A stretch of DNA of 64,000 bases from CAVSWT01 sp963746735 (GTDB lineage: Bacteria > Bacteroidota > Ignavibacteria > Ignavibacteriales > Ignavibacteriaceae): contig CAVVCO010000011.1 of assembly GCA_963746735.1 (NCBI GenBank), forward strand, positions 130,883-194,882. The letters run 5' to 3'. The translations under genes were made by a program, and so were the position numbers. A model generated the notes under the pieces. It did not search any database, had not been told where the DNA came from, and saw only the letters and a program-made list of their open reading frames with translations. This document shows positions 28,563 through 39,453 of the stretch, piece after piece. Within the stretch, counting starts at the first letter, position 1. Each line of letters starts with the position of its first letter.

Positions 28563-29512
28563 ATGGAAAAACAAAGATCAATCTTGAAAAACTTGCTGAC
28601 AATATTTACGGCATTTATGGTAATGCTTATGATTGGCTGTAAAGATTCGCCTACAGATGTTGTTGATAATTCGGAACCTTCTACTAACCAGGATGCAATG
28701 TTAAAAATTGCTGATGAAGATTCATCTTTGCCTCGTTTGAAACAAATTTTAATGATGAAGATTTGATGAGCTTCGCAAAAGTAAATACCGATATTCATCC
28801 TTTCCGCGTCGGTCATAAAGTTCGTTTAGTAAATAGAGATTTAAATGTTGAGTTCCAAGGAGATTCTGCAATAGGTACTTTAACAAAAACTTATGAAGGA
28901 GTATTATTAATAGCAGCAGCTTATTCGGATACTTCATCTCAGCCGGATACTATTATACAAAAACCTTTTACTACAACTGTCACAAGAAAACTTATTTTCG
29001 TTAAAGTGGCTAATACTGCAAGGCCTTTATTAAACTGGAAACTTGCAGCTATATCTTTACCGGAAGGCGGGACAGGCAGCACAAATATTAATATTCAAAA
29101 AGTAACTGTTTCGATATCCGGGCAGGACGATTTAGTAATTGAAAATCCGAATGAATATTTCTTAAGCAGATGGAAAAAATGGTGGAGAGCCATTCCGGTA
29201 TTACAGCTTAATCAGCCTGTTACAGTTCAAGTTGAAGTTAAAAGCGCTTATGCTGATACTGATTTTGTAACATTAACTTACGGTGCCGATTTAAGAGGAT
29301 CTCATAGAGCTAAAAAAAGATTCGAATTAGTTTCATCAACACCTGACGGTAATGGATTCTATACAAAAGTTTATGAACAAACTTATACAGCAAATCCGTA
29401 CCGGGGATTCTTCCACGCAATTATAAATGCATTCCCGGGCCAGGTTATTTTTGATGATGCCGCTCCTGTTGAAACAAGCATGTGGGGCATTCCCTACATT
29501 GTTAAGTTTTAA
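28563..29512 (+). CDS. Lipoprotein, unknown, one frameshift
   Basis: About 316 residues when restored. Lipoprotein signal with lipobox MLMIGC at residues 20-25, then DSPTDVVDNSEPSTN. The frame breaks at the TTT run at 28736-28738; one more T gives PRFETNFNDEDLMSFAKVN, joining the short first part to the long second. The mature part is beta-rich without known catalytic motif, and ends VETSMWGIPYIVKF. AAGGAG is 6-10 bases before the ATG. First gene of the envelope locus behind the 20-bp repeats; a strong terminator follows at 29559, so it may be transcribed alone. Confidence 0.72.
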
Positions 29513-29558
29513 CTTTCATGCTTATTGAGTTGATATAAGGAGACATGTATATGCAGAT

Positions 29559-29600
29559 AAGTGAAGAATCTTTTTCCCGGGATTCTTCACTTTGTTTTTT
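29559..29600 (+). terminator. Rho-independent terminator
   Basis: Perfect 12-bp stem AAGTGAAGAATC (29559-29570) / GATTCTTCACTT (29581-29592), 10-base loop, followed by TGTTTTTT. Located 47 bp after the lipoprotein stop. Confidence 0.85.
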
Positions 29601-29684
29601 AAGAATGAGTAAATCACAAATTTGAAATTAGCTGAAGTTATATCAATTGAAATTATTATTTTTCAATATTAATTTGAACACAAA

Positions 29685-30611
29685 ATGAAAACATATTTAA
29701 ATATCATTTACTTCTTAACTGCAATTTTGTTTGCAGCATTTATCGGCGGCTGTGATAAACCTTCACCAACTGAATTGGTAAATTCTTCGCAGTCAGAAGA
29801 CGATCCGGTTGTATATGAAACAATCGCTAAGAATCCAACAGACGAAATTTACAGTAATGGTGCAGACACAACCGGTGTTTCAGATAATTTAACCCGCTAT
29901 TCAAATGTGGTTGTAGTAAGCGGCACAAAGATTTCCGATAATTCTCAGACCTTAAAATTATCAACTGCTCAAGCAGTTTTTTTTGACAGGGCAATGCCTG
30001 TAAGAGCAAATGGAAATTTAATTGGATACCAAACGCAGCTTTTGGGTGAAGTAAAATTTAATGGAGTAAGAGCTTTAACGGTTCCATTTAAGGTTAAATT
30101 TAGAAATGCGCAAAACATAATTCAGGATTCTACATTAGGCTTCTATCATTTACTCTACAGCGGCAGAGCTGCCAGCTTTCATCCTTTTAATTATAAATTT
30201 AATTCAATTGTCAGCTTTGAACTTAATCCGTTAATTGGTAAAACTACTAGTTTTGATATTCCAACACCCAAAGAAATTTCTGCAAATTTAAGAGTAACCG
30301 GAAGTAAGGATAATAATAATTTAGTTGCAAAATTGGTTTGGGATAGAGGTGATATTAATTCAAAAATTCAAATTATTTTTAGCGGTAAGTTGAATGGGAA
30401 AGACAAATCTATTCCTTTATTCAAATTGAAAACTAAAGACGATGGAGAATTTATAATCCCGACAAAAATTCTGGATGCGATCCCCCCGAACATTTTTGAT
30501 AAATTGATTATTACATTAATTAGACAATATGATAAGACAGTTACTTTTAGATTAAATACACTTACAGTACTTTCGCAAAGCATTCATTCACTAGTTGTCG
30601 AGTCTCCTTGA
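29685..30611 (+). CDS. Lipoprotein, unknown
   Basis: 308 residues. Signal with lipobox FIGGC (Cys about 23) then DKPSPTELVNSSQSEDD, an acidic linker. The mature region is beta-strand-rich (VVVVSGTKISDNSQTLKLS, KVKFRNAQNI) and resembles a sandwich or carrier fold; no active-site motif. Its TGA overlaps the TTG start of the barrel-transglutaminase gene, so the two are translationally coupled and their products probably work together at the outer membrane. Confidence 0.75.
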   Translation: MKTYLNIIYFLTAILFAAFIGGCDKPSPTELVNSSQSEDDPVVYETIAKNPTDEIYSNGADTTGVSDNLTRYSNVVVVSGTKISDNSQTLKLSTAQAVFFDRAMPVRANGNLIGYQTQLLGEVKFNGVRALTVPFKVKFRNAQNIIQDSTLGFYHLLYSGRAASFHPFNYKFNSIVSFELNPLIGKTTSFDIPTPKEISANLRVTGSKDNNNLVAKLVWDRGDINSKIQIIFSGKLNGKDKSIPLFKLKTKDDGEFIIPTKILDAIPPNIFDKLIITLIRQYDKTVTFRLNTLTVLSQSIHSLVVESP

Positions 30612-32601
30612 AGAAAAGTTTAAGCTTAATTATTGGTATGATTATGATCTTCGCATCAAACATATTTTCTCAAAATTCATTTGAGCCGGGCGGCTATTGG
30701 GGAAACTTAAACAGTTCAGGAAATTTATTGAACAGCTTTGAAAGCAATCCTTCCAATTATTCTCTTTTAAAAGATTGGGGAGTTACACTTTCTTACGGCG
30801 CAGAAATGGGAAACAGCACAACTTCAACTTTATATCTTTTATCGTTATCTAAAAAAATTAATGGAAGCACTTTTTCGTATAAGATATACTCCCGGTTACC
30901 AGAAAGAATTTATATTTCACAAATAGCGAATCAATTTTTATAAGTGATTCATCATCTCAATCTTTATCGTCAAATTATACTTACAAAGAATTATTCGGAT
31001 TAGGTTATTCATATAAATTTTCAGATAAATTTAGCACAGGTTTTACATTCAGATATTTCAACCAGGAATTCAGCAGGCAGTCTGCTGAAATTGTTTTTTC
31101 CGATTCAAATTATTTTGATATAGGAAACGACACAAAAAAATATAATCTGTGGAAATTAGATTTTGGAGTTAATTATTCTCCCTTAAAAAATTTATCTTTA
31201 TCACTTTCTTCTAATAACCTTTTGGATTTTAGTGAAAATATTGACGACCCCGAGTTCAGTAATTTTAAATTAAGAGAAAACAAAATCTGCACTTATTGGT
31301 TTGTCTTATGCTATTTGTAAAACCTGTATCATTAAATGTTTTGTATGAAACTTCAAACTCATTCCAGCTTAGCTGTTCAGGTTTCTTCAATATTTTTAAT
31401 GATCAAATGGGAATTAGTCTAACTGCGTTTCATGATAAATATCAAACACCTTATTTGGCAGGAATAATTCCGGCTATAATTTATAACTCAAAGCTTTTTT
31501 CTGTATCGCTTTCATTTCTGAAATATTTTTCAGATAGAAAATCAGCGCAAGACTTCACACTGTTTGAAAATGAAGGCTTAACAAATATTGCAAACAACCG
31601 GTACAGCTTTAATAAAGCAATTTTTAATGTTGCTTTTAAGCTGAACACCGTAAAAGAAAAAACAGTTGAGTTGGTTGATGTAAAAATTCTTGATAACATT
31701 TTTCCAACTTTAACTCAAAATTATCTTGACCATCCATTTGCTGTTGGCAAGGCTGTTAATCTTAACTAACAAAAGAATTACAATAAAACCAATGAGCAAG
31801 ATTGAAGGATTGAACCAGGATTTAATTCAATCGAAATCAATTTCAATTGCGCCGAAGGATACTGCGGAAGTTAATTTTTATACAATCGTTCCTGAAGATT
31901 ATACGAATAAAAAAGTTGAAATATCTTATGCTGATTTTTATGTGATTGAATCTGAAGAAGAGCCGGGAGATAAATTTCAAAAACCTATTTTGGTTAACAG
32001 CGTTAATGCCTGGGATGGAAAAGTTATCAACTTAAAATATTTTATTAAGAAAGACGTTAACTTTTCAATGAGTTATGCCAAGCAGATTTTAAGCAGTCAC
32101 AAAGCTGAACTTGATACTCTTAATTATGCTTACGCATCTTTCTATAAAACCAAATTAATTTTTAATGACATGGTTAAGAATATTGTTTATACATCCGACC
32201 CAAGGGCATCTGCAGAATATGTCCAGTTTCCACATCAAACTATTGAACTAAAAGGAGGTGACTGCGACGATTTAAGTGTGCTTTTAAGTTCGCTTTTAGA
32301 AAGCGTGGGAATTGAAACTGCACTTGTCGATTATCAAAACCAAACCGGAATCAGGCATGTAAATGTTTTGGTTAACACAGAGCTTTCTCCTGAGCAGGCA
32401 AGATTGATTACAAATAATGATTCAAAATATTTTATTCGTAAAAATGATTCGGGTGAAGACAGAGTCTGGATACCGGTTGAAACAACTTCGCTGACTAATT
32501 TTGAAAAAGCATGGGAAGTTGGAACTGAAAAATTTAATTCTGATGCACTTGATAATTACGGTTTGGCAAAAGGTAATGTTCAAATAATTGATGTGGAATG
32601 A
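30608..32601 (+). CDS. Predicted outer-membrane barrel fused to transglutaminase-like domain, about five frameshifts
   Basis: About 664 residues when read across breaks near 30882, 30920, 31283, 31312 and 31764. TTG start coupled to the previous stop; KKSLSLIIGMIMIFASNIFSQ is a signal peptide. Residues about 25-360 look like a PorV/UPF0164-type barrel: SNPSNYSLLKDWGVTLSYG, KELFGLGYSYKFSDKFSTGF, NLSLSLSSNNLLDF. A beta region follows (KILDNIFPTLTQNYLDHPF, APKDTAEVNFYTIVPEDY). The C terminus (about 480-640) has the transglutaminase-like core GGDCDDLSVLLSSLLESVG, histidine in GIRHVNVLV and the acidic VWIPVETTSL. Such domains act as peptide crosslinkers or proteases. The combination with a barrel is unusual. 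The many frame breaks need re-sequencing before the joined model is trusted. Confidence 0.65.
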
Positions 32602-32715
32602 AAAGATAAATAGTTAATATTCGAAAAGAAAAATATTTGTGTGAACTTGTTAAAGAGCATAATTTATGATTGACAATAAAACTTCACACTTCGATAAACC
32701 ATTTGACATGAAAGT

Positions 32716-32743
32716 GTCATGCTGAGATTGTACGAAGCATGAC
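32716..32743. repeat. REP-like palindrome
   Basis: GTCATGCT (32716-32723) and AGCATGAC (32736-32743) flank a 12-base centre. It resembles the GTCATGCTGAGCTTGTCGAAG-type dispersed palindromes common in intergenic DNA of Bacteroidota and relatives. Just upstream is TGACATGAAAGTGTCA, itself partly palindromic. Confidence 0.5.
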
Positions 32744-32775
32744 GATAACATAAAAAAATTAGAAGGAATTAAAAA

Positions 32776-33497
32776 ATGAAATCAAAAATTAAAATTGATA
32801 TTATAATAACAGTAATTTTATTTCTAGTTATTATTTTAACCGATATAACTTTCGCGCAAGCATACAAAGCTGAAAAAGTAAAAGGTGATGTTAAAGCACA
32901 AATTGGCGCCAGCGAAAAATGGATTGATGTAAAAGACGGAATGGAATTAAATGCAAATACAATTATTTCCACCGGGAAAAATTCTTCGCTGCAAATTGCT
33001 AACAGTGATACGAAATTTACTTTAAAAGAAAATTCTGTTTTGTCTGTAAGCGATATTAAAAAGATGAGTCTTGACGATTTAATATTAGCCCTTGCAATGG
33101 AAGACATGATAAACGCTCCCAAAGAAAAATGAAAAAACAAATTCGGAAAACACTGCTGTTTACGGAAGTGAAGAAAAAGGCGACAAGAAGATAATTGTTT
33201 CCAGATGATAACTTTGGAGTGAAAAGATTAAACGGTGCAATGCAGCTTTCTGAAAATGGGTTTAAGGAGTCGGCAATTGTTGCAGCAAAAGAGACTTATA
33301 GAAAATATCCCGAATCAAAAAACAATGCTGCGATGAGAATTTTCTTTGCAGATAATTTAAATGACCTTGGTTTATATGAAGAAGCTTACAATGAATTTAA
33401 TTCTATTAAAAACTTATCACTTTCGTCGCCGCAGAAAAAAGAAGTTGATGACAAGTTAAGTTTTCTAAGTAAGAAATTGATTAGTGTGCAGAAATAG
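32776..33497 (+). CDS. FecR-like domain protein with TPR-like C terminus, two frameshifts
   Basis: About 240 residues when restored. N-terminal signal/anchor helix MKSKIKIDIIITVILFLVII, then a FecR-type beta domain (YKAEKVKGDVKAQIG, DGMELNANTIISTGKNSSLQI, KFTLKENSVLSVSDI). The frame breaks in the AAAAA run at 33125-33129 and near 33201; across these it continues TNSENTAVYGSEEKGDKK, then helical repeats GAMQLSENGFKESAIVAAKETYRKYPESKNN as in TPR units. AGAAGGA precedes the ATG. Surface FecR domains are scaffolds that often bind polysaccharide or partner proteins; here it probably supports the adjacent barrel-transglutaminase product. Confidence 0.65.
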
Positions 33498-33607
33498 ATT
33501 TTAAGTTTAAAGTCTAATAAAAATTTCATTGCCTCTATATTTTCTTTTCTGCACATTTGAAATGTGACATTTAACATTTCAATTCAAAAAAGGGAAGCAA
33601 GCGAAAT

Positions 33608-34975
33608 ATGTTATTAAAATCTTCATTCAGCAAAGTACCAACAACTTTTATTTTCTTGCTTTTTTTGTTTGCCTTAAGCTTGCTTATCATACAAATTAGC
33701 TGTAACACCACCGAGCCTCTCACTCCACCAACCGAACAGCCCAAAGATATTAAGCTAAAGCTGCTTGATGTAAGCTGTACAGAAGCATTTATAAATATTA
33801 CTGCAAGCGATACTGTATTACCAATAAATTTAACATTGAATAAAGACGACAAATCTTTATTTAATTTTACACTTACAAACGCAGACACAACAGTAATAGA
33901 TACAACCTTGCAAGCCGGTAAAACCTATATTTACCAGACAACAGCAATAATAAATGGCACAAAGCAGAAAAGTGATACCTTGCAAGTAAAGGCGCTTGAT
34001 ACCACAAGCCATGATTTTAGCTGGCAGACATTTACCTTTGGAGATGCTGATGCGGGCAGTAGCGTATTTAACGATGTAGCTATACTAAATGACACAAGCA
34101 TTTATGCCGTTGGCGAGATTTATTTGAAAGATTCACTTGGGAACCCAGACCCTAACGCATATAATCTCGTTCATTGGAATGGAAGTATGTGGAAATTAAA
34201 AAGAATAAAAACAAATGCTTGTGGTGGCGTGGACTATCCCCCAATTAAGACGATTTTAGCTTTCTCATCAAATGATATTTTATTTGCTCATATTGATGGC
34301 AGCATTACCCACTACAATGGTAAAGAATTCATAAATGATTGTTCTTTAATCACACAATTAAACGGATCAGCAAACAAAATGTGGGGTAAGTCGACAAATG
34401 ACTACTATGTTGTTAGTGGTAACGGATTCATAGCTCACAACCAAAACGGAAATTGGCAGAAGATTGAAAGCGGAACAACTGCCGATGTAAGGGATATATG
34501 GGGGGCGATTGAATCCGTTTCCGGGAATCTTAAAATTCTTGCAACAGCAACTGCAATCAATGACTATAAAATATTATCTCTCACATCTTCATCTTCAAAG
34601 GATACATTGAACTGGCAGCCAAATAAAAGCCTATCGGGAATATGGCTTAATGGAAGAAGCACTTATGCCGGTGGCGATGAATTATGGAGAAACGAAAATA
34701 ATATCTGGCAACAAGAAACATCAACCGGATACTTTTTTATAAGAGTACGAGGAACGAAATGCAATAATATTTATGGGATAGGACCGGATGGAACTGTGCA
34801 TTATAACGGTTCGAGCTGGCGAATAATAAAACCTAGACCGGAAGGGTTAGTTATAGTATCCGGAGATTGCAATAATAATATGGTAGTATTAGTGGGTTTT
34901 GCATCAAGCGGCGGAGTAGTTGGCAAAGCAGCTGTTATGATAGGAACACAGTTAGTAAAAACTAAAGTCAATTAA
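33608..34975 (+). CDS. Lipoprotein with FN3-like and propeller-like regions
   Basis: 455 residues. Signal with lipobox IQISC (Cys about 36), then NTTEPLTPPTEQP, an extended proline-rich linker. Residues about 45-130 look like an FN3-type sandwich (KLKLLDVSCTEAFINIT, TLQAGKTYIYQT). From about 140 there are repeated blade-like units with W/N-G motifs (YNLVHWNGSMWKLKRI, SITHYNGKEF, TVHYNGSSWRI), suggesting a beta-propeller. The style, including the segment SHDFSWQTFTFGD, is typical of expanded lipoprotein families in this lineage. Function unknown; likely cell-surface binding. Confidence 0.72.
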   Translation: MLLKSSFSKVPTTFIFLLFLFALSLLIIQISCNTTEPLTPPTEQPKDIKLKLLDVSCTEAFINITASDTVLPINLTLNKDDKSLFNFTLTNADTTVIDTTLQAGKTYIYQTTAIINGTKQKSDTLQVKALDTTSHDFSWQTFTFGDADAGSSVFNDVAILNDTSIYAVGEIYLKDSLGNPDPNAYNLVHWNGSMWKLKRIKTNACGGVDYPPIKTILAFSSNDILFAHIDGSITHYNGKEFINDCSLITQLNGSANKMWGKSTNDYYVVSGNGFIAHNQNGNWQKIESGTTADVRDIWGAIESVSGNLKILATATAINDYKILSLTSSSSKDTLNWQPNKSLSGIWLNGRSTYAGGDELWRNENNIWQQETSTGYFFIRVRGTKCNNIYGIGPDGTVHYNGSSWRIIKPRPEGLVIVSGDCNNNMVVLVGFASSGGVVGKAAVMIGTQLVKTKVN

Positions 34976-35202
34976 CACATAGTTAAAGATTTCGCATTGC
35001 AATAGTAAATTAATTATTGTTGCATAAAAATTCTTGCAATCTTTTAATTTTACATTCTTGTAATCCTCACATTTTGAAATAAAAAAAATTCTCCTATCTT
35101 ATGGCATCGTAATATTCAATTTCCTTTTGTACTTCAGGAATGACTTCTCTCATTCCTAATTCTATTTCTATCAATAAACAAAGCTAAATATCCAGAGCGG
35201 TT

Positions 35203-36980
35203 ATGACATTAGACATGATTATAGTCCTTATAGTATTGTGCGGTGCAATTATTTTGTTTATGATGGATAAAGTTCCAGTTGATTTAACTGCCATGATAAT
35301 AATGGCTGCTTTGCTGCTTACCCGCATCATCACTCCAGAAGAAGGTATTTCTGGTTTCAGTAATACCGCTACGGTTACTGTTGCCGCAATGTTTGTGTTA
35401 AGTGCGGCATTGTTTCAAACGGGAGCGTTAAATTTTGTAGGCGATTTTTTAACTGAAGCACTAAAGAAGAATTTTTGGATGGGAATGCTTTTTATGATGT
35501 TAATTATTGGCATTATTTCCGCATTCATAAATGTTACTGCAGTAGTTGCTTTATTCATGCCGGTATTAATTGGCGTTTCAAAAGATGCAAAGATTAGTAC
35601 TTCAAAATTGTTAATTCCTCTTTCGTACAGCGCTCTTTTTGGTGGAGTGGGAACTTTAATCGGCACTTCCACAAACATTCTTGTCAGCTCCATTGCTTAT
35701 AAGCACGGCATGCCTTCATTTGGAATGTTCGAAATGACTCCCTTTGGAATTATTGTTTTAGTTGTGGGAATAATTTATATGCTTGCAATCGGAATTAGAA
35801 TGCTGCCTAATCGTAGTTCTACCACAGAGCTTGTTAAAAAATATGAAATGGGAGATTACATCACGGAAATAATTTTGCTTCCAAATGCTGAGTCAGTTGA
35901 AAAACAAATTCAAGAATCACCTATAGTTAACGACCTGGACATTGACATAATCGAAATTAGAAGAGGTGATAATTATAGATTCTTTCCATCACCAATTACA
36001 ATTTTAAAAGGGAACGATATTTTAAAAGTGAGATGCGATATAGATAAATTAAAAGAGCTGCAGCAGCGGGAAGGTATAAAAATAAGGCCCGATAAAAGTA
36101 CAGCAGATAATGATCTTAATTTATCAGAAGCCACTCTTGTTGAAGCGGTAGTTACGCATAATTCAAGATTAAGAGGAAGAACAATAAAAGGAATTAATTT
36201 TCGTGAAACTTATGGCGCAACAGTATTAGCAATTAAACAGCGCGGACAATTAATGCATGAAAAGCTCGGCAGGGCGCGCATTCGTTCCGGCGATGTTCTT
36301 TTAATCGAAGTCAAAAAAGATTGGCTGTCGAGATTAAGGCAAAACCAGGATTTTATTATTGTTTCCGAAGCAGCGAAAACAGAAATTAAAAAAGAGAAAA
36401 TACTAATTGCTTTTTTAATTATGGCAGGAGTTATTATAACGGCAGCGTTTGGGATTTTTCCCATTGTACAAAGTGCAATTATAGGCAGTGTATTAATGGT
36501 TCTTACCAAATGCATTTCCCTTGATGAAGCATATAAATCAATTAATTGGAAAGTAATCTTTCTATTAGCCGGCGTTTTAACTTTGGGACTAGCACTTGAA
36601 AAATCCGGGGCTGCATCTTTTATTTCATCAATACTCATAAAGTTCGTTGGTGGCCTCGGGAATAATGCATTAGTGTCTGCTTTCTTTATTTTAACTTTGC
36701 TTTTAACTAATTTCATGTCAAATAATGCAACTGCGGCATTGCTTGCGCCGATAGCAATTTTAACAGCTCAAACGCTGGGTGTAAGTTCCCTGCCTTTTTT
36801 AATGGCGGTTACTTTTGCTGCTTCATTAAGTTTTATGACGCCTGTTGGTTATCAAACTAACATGATGGTTATGGGGCCAGGCAATTATAAATTTAAAGAT
36901 TTTTAAAAGTTGGTGCGCCGCTCGATTTGATTTTATGGATTTTAGCTACATTATTAATACCGGTTTTCTATCCTTTATAA
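35203..36980 (+). CDS. SLC13/DASS-type anion transporter with two TrkA-C domains, one frameshift near the end
   Basis: About 592 residues when restored. N-terminal membrane half, a cytoplasmic insert with two RCK_C/TrkA-C domains (about 215-290 and 305-375), then a C-terminal membrane half with the SNNATAALLAPIA signature of DASS transporters (SSNNA-like). One missing T in the run at 36900-36904 cuts the frame at KFKDF; the restored tail is KVGAPLDLILWILATLLIPV and ends with TAA at 36978-36980. Such proteins carry dicarboxylate, sulfate or similar anions with Na+ or H+. Twelve bases before the MscS gene, so an operon. Confidence 0.88.
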
Positions 36981-36992
36981 AAGATTAAACAT

Positions 36993-37889
36993 TTGAACGA
37001 TATAAAACAAATTTTTAACAGCATAAAAGAATTCTTAAATGTTCCTATTACCTCAATAGGTAAAAGCCCAATTACGATTTGGGATATTACCTATTTTTTA
37101 ATTTTAATTTTTCTTCTGCTTTATCTTACTTCCAAGCTGCGTAAATGGATTGTTTACAAGCTGCTCTCAAAAAGTAAAATTGATCTCGGTGTCAGGATTG
37201 CGGTTGGAACAATTGCCCGCTATATAATTTTAGTAATTGGATTTATTATTATTCTTCAGACAGTTGGGATTGATTTAAGTGCTCTTACAATAATGGCTGG
37301 CGCACTTGGCGTTGGTATCGGCTTTGGGCTGCAAAATGTTACAAACAATTTTGTCAGCGGTATTATAATTCTTTTTGAGCGCCCGATTAAGGTTGGAGAT
37401 AGAATAGAAATGGGTGATGTTTCAGGTGATGTAGTTAGAATATCTATGCGTTCAACTGAAATTCTAACTAATGATAATATTTCTATTATAGTTCCAAATT
37501 CTGATTTCATTTCTACAAAAGTTATTAATTGGAGCCATACAGATAGGAATATACGTTTTAATTTTCCTGTTGGAGTTTCATATAAAGAAGATCCCGAAAG
37601 AGTAAAAAAATTATTATTGGAAGTTGCCAATTCGAATGACGCTGTTTTGAAACAGCCAAAGCCGGATGTTTTATTTTCTGATTTTGGTGACAGCTCTATT
37701 GATTTCAAATTAAGAGTATGGACAAGAGAATATATAAATCGTCCTAATGTATTAAAGAGCCAGTTGTATTATGAAATATTTAAAAAGTTTAGAGAAAATA
37801 ATATAGAAATACCATTTCCGCAGAGAGACGTTCTGATCAGAAATTTTAAAGATGTAACAAAAAATTATTCTAAAAATGATTCAGATTGA
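36993..37889 (+). CDS. Small-conductance mechanosensitive channel (MscS family)
   Basis: 298 residues, standard MscS length, with three N-terminal helices. The pore helix and beta domain show GALGVGIGFGLQNVTNNFVSG, FERPIKVGDRIEMGDVSGDV and IVPNSDFISTKVINWSH, all diagnostic. TTG start 12 bases after the restored transporter stop; no ATG is available close by. Its end overlaps the antiporter start by 14 bp, indicating coupled translation. Opens under membrane tension to release solutes on osmotic downshift. Confidence 0.92.
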   Translation: MNDIKQIFNSIKEFLNVPITSIGKSPITIWDITYFLILIFLLLYLTSKLRKWIVYKLLSKSKIDLGVRIAVGTIARYIILVIGFIIILQTVGIDLSALTIMAGALGVGIGFGLQNVTNNFVSGIIILFERPIKVGDRIEMGDVSGDVVRISMRSTEILTNDNISIIVPNSDFISTKVINWSHTDRNIRFNFPVGVSYKEDPERVKKLLLEVANSNDAVLKQPKPDVLFSDFGDSSIDFKLRVWTREYINRPNVLKSQLYYEIFKKFRENNIEIPFPQRDVLIRNFKDVTKNYSKNDSD

Positions 37890-39336
37890 AGTCCTTCTTT
37901 TAATTGCTTCAAGCTTGATATTAATAAGTATAGGCATAGCTAAATTCTCAGATAGTTTAGGCGTACCGGCTTTATTACTTTTTATCGGGGTTGGAGCATT
38001 TGCAGGGTCTGAAGGCCCCGGCGGAATTTATTTTAATGATGCGCCGCTTGCCCAGGCTATCGGTATTATTTCCCTGGTTTTTATTTTGTTTTCAGGCGGC
38101 CTTGAGACTAAGTGGAATTCTGTTAAGACGGTTATTAAACCTGCTACTGTTCTTGCTTCACTTGGAGTTTTGTTTACTGCTGTAATTGTTGCAGTATTTA
38201 TTTCATTAATATTAAAAGTTTCATTTCTCTGGGGCCTGCTTCTTGGTTCAATTATCTCATCAACTGATGCTGCCGCTGTCTTTTCAATTTTAAAAACAAG
38301 AAACATAAGTTTAAAAGGGAAATTAAAACCGTTATTGGAATTGGAATCTGGCAGTAATGATCCGATGGCGGTTTTTTTAACTATTAGTTCTATTCAGCTT
38401 CTAATAAATCCTGAAAGTAACTATTTAAAATTAGCATTAACATTCTTTCTACAGATGGGATTAGGTGCGGGATTCGGCTTAGGCTTGGGGAAGCTTACGG
38501 TTTATTTAATTAACAAATTGAATTTTTCTTATGAGGGATTATACCCGGTTTTTTCTATTGCCATGTGTGTTTTAATTTTTTCTGTTACAAATGTAATTGG
38601 GGGCAGCGGGTTTTTAGCAATATATGTTGCCGGATTAATTATCGGTAACAATTCTTTTGTGCATAAAAATAGTATGATTCGTTTTTTTGACGGACTTGGA
38701 ACACTTGGGCAAATAGCTATGTTTTTAACTTTAGGATTGCTTGTTTTTCCTTCTCATCTAATTGCTGTCACAGGCTCAGGATTATTAATTGCTGCATTTT
38801 TAATTTTCATTGCACGCCCGGTTAGTGTTTTTATTTCTTTGTCATTTTTCAATTTTAAGTTAAATGAAAAAGCATTTGTTTCGTGGGTAGGATTAAGAGG
38901 TGCTGTCCCTATAATCTTAGCTACGTTCCCTTTGCTTGCCGGGGTAATAAATGCAGATGCTATTTTTAATATAGTTTTCTTTATTGTCTTAACTTCTGTT
39001 TTGCTTCAAGGATGGACTTTAGTTCCCGCAGCAAAATTCTTTAAAGTCGATGCACCCCTGGAAAGAAAAAAACAATATCCGCTTGAGTTTAATCCAGTTG
39101 AAGGTGTTGACACCGAGCTTATAGATTTTATTATTCCTTATGATTCAGCAATCACCAGCAAACCTATAGCTGAACTTGGATTTCCTAATGACAGTAGAAT
39201 TGTTTTAATATGGCGTAATGAAACGAGCATTGTGCCCAGCGGCGGGACAATTCTTGAAGAAGGTGATACCATTTTAACGCTCGTTAATAAAAGCAATATT
39301 GAAGAAGTAAAAAACATCTTATCTCAAAAAGCTTAG
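37876..39336 (+). CDS. CPA1-family K+(Na+)/H+ antiporter, NhaP2/CvrA type
   Basis: 486 residues. About 12-13 membrane helices (1-390), with SSTDAAAVFSIL and ELESGSNDPMAVF carrying the conserved ion-binding acidic residues (ND motif of the CPA1 branch). A C-terminal cytoplasmic TrkA-C domain (about 405-480) is seen in GVDTELIDFIIPYDSAI and EEGDTILTLVNK. NhaP2/CvrA proteins export K+ or Na+ for protons and control cell volume. The overlap with mscS and the preceding RCK-domain transporter point to a joint ion/osmotic homeostasis operon. Confidence 0.9.
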   Translation: MIQIEVLLLIASSLILISIGIAKFSDSLGVPALLLFIGVGAFAGSEGPGGIYFNDAPLAQAIGIISLVFILFSGGLETKWNSVKTVIKPATVLASLGVLFTAVIVAVFISLILKVSFLWGLLLGSIISSTDAAAVFSILKTRNISLKGKLKPLLELESGSNDPMAVFLTISSIQLLINPESNYLKLALTFFLQMGLGAGFGLGLGKLTVYLINKLNFSYEGLYPVFSIAMCVLIFSVTNVIGGSGFLAIYVAGLIIGNNSFVHKNSMIRFFDGLGTLGQIAMFLTLGLLVFPSHLIAVTGSGLLIAAFLIFIARPVSVFISLSFFNFKLNEKAFVSWVGLRGAVPIILATFPLLAGVINADAIFNIVFFIVLTSVLLQGWTLVPAAKFFKVDAPLERKKQYPLEFNPVEGVDTELIDFIIPYDSAITSKPIAELGFPNDSRIVLIWRNETSIVPSGGTILEEGDTILTLVNKSNIEEVKNILSQKA

Positions 39337-39453
39337 TTAAAAATCCTTTCTTGATCTCTTAAAGAATTTTACTACAATTTATTTTATATAAACTTTCCGC
39401 TATATTTCAAACCACTAATAACTAATCATTTTAAAAAACTTTTTGGAAACGCA

